A stretch of DNA of 64,000 bases. It comes from Hyphomonadaceae bacterium. GTDB taxonomy: Bacteria; Pseudomonadota; Alphaproteobacteria; Caulobacterales; Aquidulcibacteraceae. The stretch is taken from contig JAEUMQ010000016.1 in assembly GCA_016791425.1 (NCBI GenBank), forward strand, positions 186,001 through 250,000, in the 5' to 3' direction. This document shows, piece by piece, positions 58,651-64,000 of this stretch (position 1 is its first letter; each line of letters opens with the position of its first letter). The notes under the pieces were generated by a model. That model did no database searches and was not told where the DNA came from. It saw only the letters and a program-made list of their open reading frames with translations. The position numbers were made by a program, and so were the translations under genes.

Positions 58651-61275
58651 ATGAACAAGGTCTTCAGTCGGATTCTCGCCTCGGGCGCATCCTTGGCCGC
58701 GCTCGGCGCCCATGCCGCCTATGCGCAGGAAGTCCAGCAGCAGCAGGCGGCCGTGTCCGACGAGATCGTCGTCACCGCCACCGGCCGCCAGGCCGCCGTG
58801 CAGGACGTCCCCCTCGCGGTCACCGCCATCAGCGGCGAGACGCTCCAGAACGCCGGCTTCGAGAACCTGCTCGACCTCCAGCAGCTGGCGCCCGCCTTCC
58901 GGATCGAGACCGGCCAGTCCACGACCTCCGGCACCATCGCCCGCATCCGCGGCATCGGCACCGGCGGCGACAACCCCGGCTTCGAATCCGCGGTCGGCGT
59001 GTTCATCGACGGCGTCTACCGCTCGCGCGCCGGCATCGCCATCTCCGACCTTCCCGAAGTGGAGCGTATCGAAGTCCTGCGCGGGCCGCAGGGCACGCTC
59101 TTCGGCCGCAACACCTCCGCCGGCGCGATCTCGATCGTCACCCAGGCGCCCGATTACTACAACTCGATGTGGATGGAGGGCACGTTCGGTGACCTCAACA
59201 CCACCAACGCCAAGGCCGGCGTCAACCTCCCGATCGTCACCGACGTCCTGACCACCCGCTTCGACGCCTCGATCCGCAAGCGCGATGGCTACGTCAACGG
59301 CCTCAACGGCGGCGACGCCCTGGACATCAACGACCAGAATCGCTGGAGCGCCCGCGGCCAGGCGTTGTGGGACATCACCCCGAACGCCTCGCTCCGCATC
59401 ATCGTCGACGGCGGCGAGACCGACGAGAATTGCTGCGGCGTCACGCCGTTGCTCTACGGCCCGGCCCAGACCGCGAACGCGTCGGTGGTCGGCGCCGCGG
59501 CCACCCCGCCCGGCCGCGTCGGCAACCTCAACACGCTCCTTGAAGCGCGCAACATGACCGTCTCGCCGGGCCGCTCCTACAGCGAGTCCGTCAAGGAATG
59601 GGGCGCCTCCGGCCAGCTCGATTGGGATTTCGGCAACGTCAACCTGACCTCGATCACCGCCTATCGTGATTGGGATTCCCTGCGCAGCCAGGACGTCGAT
59701 TTCAACTTCATCGACATCGCCTATCGCGACGGCCTCTCCATCGCGTTCGAGACCTTCACCCAGGAAGTCCGCCTGCAAGGCCAGGCCGGCCCGGTCGATT
59801 GGCTCGTCGGCGCCTTCTACGGCGATGAGAAGCTCAATCAGCGCGATGTCATCCGCTTCGGCGCCCACGCCAACTTCTTCGCCCAGGCCGTGGCCATCGG
59901 GAACACCACCTCGCTCGTCCCCGGCGGCTGCGCGTACTACAATTTCGGCGGCGGCCAGCCCTCGCTCTTCCAGTGCCTCAACCAGGCGCTCATCCCCGGC
60001 GCCGACGCGCAAAGCACCGCGGCGCGCAACGCCATGGCCCTCGCCATCGCGACCGCGCCCGGCGCCAACGGCGGCTACCTGATCCCGAACGCCAATGGCG
60101 GGGGCCAGCAATCCGACCGCTGGCAGGTGCAGACCGAGAGCATGTCGCTCTTCACCCACAACGAGATCTCGCTCACCGAGCAGCTCATCCTCACCCTCGG
60201 CGTCCGCTACAACAGCGAGACCAAGGACATCGGCGCGAACCTCACCTCGACCGGCACCTCGTGCGAGAGCCTTCGCGCCATCGCCACCGCCACCCAGGCC
60301 GTCTATGGCCCGGGCGGCATCGTCGCCGCGACCCAGCAGAACGTCCCCGGCGGCGCCACGCTGATGAACATCGCCTGCAATCCGGCGGTGAACTCGATCG
60401 CCAACGGCGCCTATACCGGCGACCGCGAAGAGAACGAATGGTCCGGCACCGCCTCGCTCGCCTACCACGTCAACGAAGACCTCATGGTCTATGGCGGCTA
60501 TTCGCGCGGCTATAAGGCGGGCGGCTTCAACGTCGATCGCTCCGGCTTCGGCGGCCTGACGCCGGCCACCCTCTCGAACGCCAACCTGACCATGGCCGGC
60601 CTCGATTTCGAGCCGGAATTCGTCGACGCCTACGAGCTCGGCTTCAAGTCCACGCTCATCGGCGGCTCCACCAACCTCAACCTGTCGATCTTCTACGAGG
60701 AGATCTCGGACTATCAGTCCAACAACTTCAACGGCTTCAACTTCATCACCGCGAACGTGCCGAAGCTGATCTCCAAGGGCGTCGAGCTCGACCTGCTCAC
60801 TCGCCCGCACGATTGGGTCACGCTGCAGGGCGGCGTCGTCTACAACGACGCCTATTACGACAGCACGGTCGTCTTCAATCCGCTGAGCCCGGCGGCCAAC
60901 ACCATCTTCGCCGGCGATCCGCTCACCTTCGCGCCGGAATGGACGGTGACGAGCGCCGCCACCTTCGAGGTCCCGGTCTCGGAATCCTTGAAGGCGCTCT
61001 TCTATGTCGATGGCCGCTACAACAGCGAATACCGCACGCAGACGCTGAACCGCGAACCCTCCGGCGCCACCGACCAGGACGGCTTCGCGCTCTTCAACAT
61101 GCGCGCCGGCATCGGCAACATCGACGACCATTGGGCCATCGAGGTCTGGGGCCGCAACATCACCGACGAGTTCTACTATGTCGGCGCCTTCCAGCCGCCG
61201 CTGCAGGACGGCACCTACGTTGTCTATCCGAGTGAACCGCGCACCTGGGGGGTGACGCTGCGAGCCCGGTTCTAA
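58651..61275 (+). CDS. TonB-dependent outer-membrane receptor
   Basis: The 874-residue protein has a signal peptide (ALGAHAAYAQE), a TonB box (DEIVVTAT), and a plug domain with QDVPLAVTAISGETLQNAGFENLLDLQQLAP, IARIRGIGTGGDNPGFESAVGVFIDGVYRSRAGI and VERIEVLRGPQGTLFGRNTSAGAISIVT. The barrel carries extra loops with paired Cys and ends in GVTLRARF. It is of the type common in sphingomonads and Hyphomonadaceae. The ligand is not predictable. GGGAGGGGAATA precedes ATG 58651. It is the last gene before a strong terminator. Confidence 0.95.
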   Translation: MNKVFSRILASGASLAALGAHAAYAQEVQQQQAAVSDEIVVTATGRQAAVQDVPLAVTAISGETLQNAGFENLLDLQQLAPAFRIETGQSTTSGTIARIRGIGTGGDNPGFESAVGVFIDGVYRSRAGIAISDLPEVERIEVLRGPQGTLFGRNTSAGAISIVTQAPDYYNSMWMEGTFGDLNTTNAKAGVNLPIVTDVLTTRFDASIRKRDGYVNGLNGGDALDINDQNRWSARGQALWDITPNASLRIIVDGGETDENCCGVTPLLYGPAQTANASVVGAAATPPGRVGNLNTLLEARNMTVSPGRSYSESVKEWGASGQLDWDFGNVNLTSITAYRDWDSLRSQDVDFNFIDIAYRDGLSIAFETFTQEVRLQGQAGPVDWLVGAFYGDEKLNQRDVIRFGAHANFFAQAVAIGNTTSLVPGGCAYYNFGGGQPSLFQCLNQALIPGADAQSTAARNAMALAIATAPGANGGYLIPNANGGGQQSDRWQVQTESMSLFTHNEISLTEQLILTLGVRYNSETKDIGANLTSTGTSCESLRAIATATQAVYGPGGIVAATQQNVPGGATLMNIACNPAVNSIANGAYTGDREENEWSGTASLAYHVNEDLMVYGGYSRGYKAGGFNVDRSGFGGLTPATLSNANLTMAGLDFEPEFVDAYELGFKSTLIGGSTNLNLSIFYEEISDYQSNNFNGFNFITANVPKLISKGVELDLLTRPHDWVTLQGGVVYNDAYYDSTVVFNPLSPAANTIFAGDPLTFAPEWTVTSAATFEVPVSESLKALFYVDGRYNSEYRTQTLNREPSGATDQDGFALFNMRAGIGNIDDHWAIEVWGRNITDEFYYVGAFQPPLQDGTYVVYPSEPRTWGVTLRARF

Positions 61276-61331
61276 ACCGCTCGGACAAGACGAGGGGCGC
61301 GCGCTGCTCGCCGCGCACTTTGAGGGGAGAG

Positions 61332-61361
61332 AAGGGGCGCTTCCGAGGGGGAGCGCCCCTT
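61332..61361 (+). terminator. Intrinsic-type terminator after the TonB receptor
   Basis: AAGGGGCGCT (61332-61341) and AGCGCCCCTT (61352-61361) are perfect 10-base arms around a 10-base loop, followed by CTTGTTG, a weak U-tract. It lies about 57 bases after the receptor stop on the coding strand. Confidence 0.8.
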
Positions 61362-61380
61362 CTTGTTGCGCCGATAGGCT

Positions 61381-61421
61381 CCCCCCTCCCCTATGAGGGG
61401 AGGGGATCAAGGGGTGGGGTG
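61381..61421 (+). repeat. G-rich repeat, subtype A
   Basis: CCCCCCTCCCCTATGAGGGG, AGGGG, ATCAA, GGGGTGGGGTG. The central loop is five bases, as in the copy at 31200-31241. It lies in the 313-base gap between the TonB receptor and a hypothetical gene, downstream of the terminator. The rest of this gap shows no gene. Confidence 0.9.
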
Positions 61422-61588
61422 CCGCCGCGGTCGCCAAAATACGGGGGACGAACGCCCCTCCGTCCCCGCCCCCGTCGCTTCGCCCGCATGGCCTCAAAAG
61501 CCCGCCGGATCAGCGTTTCCGCCGCCGAAAATACTTAACGAAAGCGGCAATTACCATCGACTTATCCGACCGACCTCCAACCCGCGGT

Positions 61589-62101
61589 ATGATCCCGCCC
61601 ATGCCAAGCGAAGAGGAAAGATCAGAGGACCCCATCGAAGCCGCCATTGCTTCGCTCGTCGCCTGGCTCCTCCATGCGATCGCGGTCCTCGCCGGCTTCC
61701 TCCGCCTCGGCCGCGACGACAAGCGAGACCTGCGCGCCTACCTGCGCACCTTCGAATACGACCTGAAGCGCGCGATCCTCCTGCGCGCCTTCGCGCGCAT
61801 GGCCGAGCCCGCGACCGCCAGGCGCCATCACCCCGCTCCAGGCTACGCGCTGCGCCGCTTCCGCCCAAGCGCGCTGCGCTTCGTCACGCACGGAACCTTC
61901 AATCGCATGCCGCGCGATCTCCAGGCGCGACTGGCGCGTCTGCGCGCCATCCTCGACGACATCGAATTCTGGACCGCGCGTCTCCTCAAGCGCCTCGTGC
62001 GCGGCTTCAACGGCGCCCATCGCATTCTTGCCGCGCCGCCGCGCGCACACGCCCCGGCGCTCGCGCCCGTTCGGGCGCCGGCGCCCGCCGACACCTCCTG
62101 A
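61589..62101 (+). CDS. Hypothetical protein with one membrane helix
   Basis: The 170-residue protein has an acidic N-terminus (PMPSEEERSEDPIE), a hydrophobic segment (AAIASLVAWLLHAIAVLAGFL), then a basic helical part (DDKRDLRAYLRTFEYDLKRAILLRAFARM) and a Pro/Ala-rich tail. I recognise no family. The start is uncertain between ATG 61589 and ATG 61601. The neighbours (TonB receptor, eipA) are on the same strand but separated by over 150 bases. Confidence 0.65.
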   Translation: MIPPMPSEEERSEDPIEAAIASLVAWLLHAIAVLAGFLRLGRDDKRDLRAYLRTFEYDLKRAILLRAFARMAEPATARRHHPAPGYALRRFRPSALRFVTHGTFNRMPRDLQARLARLRAILDDIEFWTARLLKRLVRGFNGAHRILAAPPRAHAPALAPVRAPAPADTS

Positions 62102-62268
62102 CGCCGATGCGCCGCCCCCGAAAGCACCCCTGAAAGCACCCCCCGAACGCAGCCCGCCGCGGATCGCCGTCCGCCGGCGCACGCGCGGCGACAAAAACCC
62201 TTGAGGACGCCGCAATCGCCCCTCTACATGGCGCCCGCCGAGGCCAGGAGCACGCCCAGGAGCGCATC

Positions 62269-62895
62269 ATGGAATCCAATCGTCGCACGATCGCCCTCGG
62301 GCTCGCCGCCGCCGGCCTCGCCGCGCCCGCCTTCGCGCGCCCCGCCTTCGCTCAAGTGGATCTCGCCGCGCCGCCGGAGCGGCGCGAGGAAGCGCCCCCG
62401 CCGGCGCAAGGCGCCTACACAGAAGAAGAGATCATCAACTCCACCAGCCGCTTCTTCGGCATGGGCGCCGAGACCGTCGCGGCCGTCGTGCGCCGCATCT
62501 TCCGCGACCTCGGTCGTCCGGTCGGCTTCGTTGAAGGCAGCGAGGGCTCCGCCGCCATCGGCGTCGGCCTGCGCTACGGCGAGGGCCGGCTCTATCTCAA
62601 CCGCGCGCCGCAAACGACGAAGGTCTTCTGGCGCGGGCCCTCTGTCGGCTTCGACACCGGCGCCAACGCCGCCAAGTGCTTCACCCTCGTCTACGGCGTC
62701 ACGCACGCGAGCGAGCTGTTCCAGCGCTTCCCCGGCGTCGAGGGCTCGGCCTATTTCATCGGCGGCATCGGCGTGAATTATCAGCGCGCGGACGAAATCA
62801 CCCTGGCCCCGATGCGCGCCGGCGTCGGCTTCCGCCTCGGCGCCAATATCGGCTACCTCGCCTATTCACGCCAGCGGCGGTTCCTCCCCTTCTGA
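62269..62895 (+). CDS. eipA: EipA-family envelope integrity protein (DUF1134)
   Basis: EipA is a conserved alphaproteobacterial periplasmic protein needed for cell-envelope integrity in Brucella. The 208-residue protein has a signal peptide (with RRTIALGLAAAGLAAPAFA), a Pro/Glu-rich linker, then the DUF1134 domain: YTEEEIINSTSRFFGMGAETVAAVVRRIFRDLGRPVGFVEGSEG, ALGVGLRYGEGRLYL-like strand and FIGGIGVNYQRADEITLAPMRAGVGFRLGANIGYLAYSR. The length fits. It is convergent with the channel gene, overlapping by 30 bases. Confidence 0.93.
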   Translation: MESNRRTIALGLAAAGLAAPAFARPAFAQVDLAAPPERREEAPPPAQGAYTEEEIINSTSRFFGMGAETVAAVVRRIFRDLGRPVGFVEGSEGSAAIGVGLRYGEGRLYLNRAPQTTKVFWRGPSVGFDTGANAAKCFTLVYGVTHASELFQRFPGVEGSAYFIGGIGVNYQRADEITLAPMRAGVGFRLGANIGYLAYSRQRRFLPF

Positions 62896-63732
62896 TTTCT
62901 GCTTTGAAGCCTCTTCGAGCGCGCGCGCGAGGCGCTTCTCGTCGCGGGCGCGGAATTCGTCGTTGAACGCCGACGCCAGAATGCCGGTCGGCATCGCCAC
63001 GATGCCGATGCCGGCGACCGCCACCAGCCCCGCGGCCACCCTTCCCCACGGCGTCTCCGGATAGACGTCGCCATACCCCACCGTGGTCAGCGTCACGATC
63101 GCCCACCAGAGCGCGCGCATGATCGAGCCGAATTGCTCCGGCTTGGTGTCTCCTTCGATGAAATAGAGCAGCAGCGCCGCGACATAGACCTGCGCCGCAG
63201 CCACGCAGAGCGAGGCGATGAGCGGCCCGCCCGCGCGCCGGAACGCCCCGCCCACGATCGCGAAGGCCGGCACGTAGCGCGCCAGCTTGAACAGCCGGAA
63301 CAGCCGCAGCGCCCGCAGCGCCGCAAGCCACGGCCCCGAGGCGTGCGGCACGTACATCATGATGATGAGCTCGGGCAGGAACGCCAGCAGGTCCGCAATC
63401 GTGAGGGGTTGCGCCAGGAACCGCAGCCGCCCGACAAGTCCGCGATGATGCGGATTCTCCCCCTCCGCCCAGAACCGCACCGCGAACTCGAACGCGAAGA
63501 TGTAGACGACCCATTCGTTGATCTTCGCCACCACCGGCAGCAGGCCCGGATCGAGGCCCGTGTCGGCCCGCGCCGCCTCCGTCTCCAGCGCCAGCGAGCC
63601 CAGGCTGATCACCACCAGCAGCACGATGAGCGCGCTCAGATAATTGAACGGCCCGTACTCGTCCGGCTCGAGCCAATCGTGCACATACCCGCGCGCGCTG
63701 TCGTGCCGGCGCATCTTCGCAAACAGGGCCAT
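62866..63732 (-). CDS. Voltage-gated-type potassium channel
   Basis: The 288-residue protein has six membrane helices. Helix S4 has the regularly spaced Arg/Lys pattern RALRLFRLFKLARYV (138-152), and the pore has TTVGYGDVYP with the selectivity filter TVGYGD (about 216-222). The C-terminal part is a charged cytoplasmic tail (DEFRARDEKRLARALEEASKQKSEGEEP). It is a KvAP/Kv-like six-helix channel conducting K+. ATG 63732 is the clear start. Confidence 0.95.
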   Translation of the reverse strand: MALFAKMRRHDSARGYVHDWLEPDEYGPFNYLSALIVLLVVISLGSLALETEAARADTGLDPGLLPVVAKINEWVVYIFAFEFAVRFWAEGENPHHRGLVGRLRFLAQPLTIADLLAFLPELIIMMYVPHASGPWLAALRALRLFRLFKLARYVPAFAIVGGAFRRAGGPLIASLCVAAAQVYVAALLLYFIEGDTKPEQFGSIMRALWWAIVTLTTVGYGDVYPETPWGRVAAGLVAVAGIGIVAMPTGILASAFNDEFRARDEKRLARALEEASKQKSEGEEPPLA

Positions 63733-63840
63733 GCTCCCTCCGACTCAACGCGGATTCCCTACCCAAAGCCGCTTTGCCGCGCGAGCCGGACGTGGCGCCG
63801 CATGCAGAGCGGCTCTGCGAGGCGGCCCCGATGGCGCCCC

Positions 63841-64000
63841 TCAGGTCTCAGCCCACATCCGCAGCAGGTTGGAGATGGCCTTGTCCAACCGCAGCATCTC
63901 GCTTTGCGCGGCGCCCGCCGCCGCCAGCCGCGACCGCGCCTGGGAGAGATCGAACAGGATCTCTCTCTGCCCCGCGTCGCGCACATAGGATTCCACCCAT
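63841..64000 (-). CDS. C-terminal end of an unidentified protein (partial)
   Basis: The last 52 codons of a minus-strand gene are seen, ending at TGA 63841-63843. The peptide WVESYVRDAGQREILFDLSQ is followed by a helical stretch with ARSRLAAAGAAQSEMLRLDK and LLRMWAET. It looks like a helical coiled-coil end. No family can be recognised, and the start lies beyond the window. The 108 bases up to the channel gene show only a small AGAGC..GCTCT hairpin. Confidence 0.6.
   Translation of the reverse strand, partial: WVESYVRDAGQREILFDLSQARSRLAAAGAAQSEMLRLDKAISNLLRMWAET

Noticed and set aside
61276-61588. Possible small gene in the gap after the TonB receptor
   Set aside because: The frames are Pro/Arg-rich through the terminator and repeat, with no ribosome binding site or recognisable motif.

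Overview
This is about 64 kb of chromosome from a GC-rich alphaproteobacterium, most likely of the Caulobacterales/Hyphomonadaceae type. The pointers are a flbD tail followed by flhA (the Caulobacter order), an fbcFBC operon divergent from trmL-hemF, a MidA/NDUFAF7-type complex I assembly methyltransferase, an EipA/DUF1134 envelope protein, and large TonB receptors in place of many ABC importers. Genes are dense and often overlap by 4 bases (ATGA or GTGA), so many run as translationally coupled units. I see no rRNA, tRNA, CRISPR array, transposase or prophage. The genus is not determinable by eye.

Layout. 1-3.8 kb: flagellar genes (flbD tail, flhA, FlhG-type ATPase) with a DUF29 gene. 3.8-8.7 kb: a copper-linked cassette (DUF2946 protein, TonB receptor, YcnI-like protein, copper-uptake-associated lipoprotein, histidine kinase). 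8.7-12.8 kb: VOC protein, threonine synthase, TetR-like regulator, proC, YbjN, ubiK. 13-17.2 kb: lgt, a DUF559 domain joined in frame to MidA, pgeF, prs. 17.3-21 kb: hydrolase, GST, YceI, ArsR and a tandem AHSA1 protein. 21.2-24.5 kb: rplY, pth, a VapBC-type module, ychF. 24.5-31.2 kb: retropepsin-like protease, dienelactone hydrolase, VOC proteins, amtB, apt, a ClpP-like protease, mtnP. 31.4-36.1 kb: cytochrome bc1 operon (petABC) and the divergent trmL, a 55-residue gene and hemF. 36.3-40.8 kb: DUF4328, FMN reductase/MarR pair, Doc/AbrB toxin-antitoxin, cca, NUDIX hydrolase. 40.9-47.8 kb: MoxR, DUF58, DUF4159 and a large membrane protein, a BatA-like envelope operon. 47.8-49.5 kb: a lower-GC three-gene island led by a membrane-anchored ParA-like ATPase. 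49.6-58.4 kb: GNAT, MFS, SDR, O-antigen-ligase-like protein, pirin, response regulator, queE, queC, cutA. 58.6-64 kb: TonB receptor, hypothetical protein, eipA, voltage-gated-type K+ channel and the end of an unidentified gene.

The most unusual feature is a dispersed intergenic repeat, with 18 copies recognised. Its core is a C-rich/G-rich hairpin (CCCCTCCCC, loop, GGGGAGGGG) followed by more G-tracts (GGGGTGGGGTGA), so each copy is both a hairpin and a potential G-quadruplex. In a second subtype the central G4 loop is replaced by a GTCGC..GCGAC hairpin. Four sites hold inverted doublets like bacterial REPINs. One doublet lies inside an open frame and joins a VSR-like DUF559 nuclease domain to MidA, in the middle of lgt-midA-pgeF. 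Other points to follow up: a roughly 114-residue periplasmic insertion in cytochrome b; the ParA-like island; a near-identical palindrome (TGTTGC-N4-GCNACA) at the FMN-reductase/MarR promoter and at pirin 17 kb away, suggesting a MarR regulon; and two 55-residue genes held in operons by ATGA overlaps.
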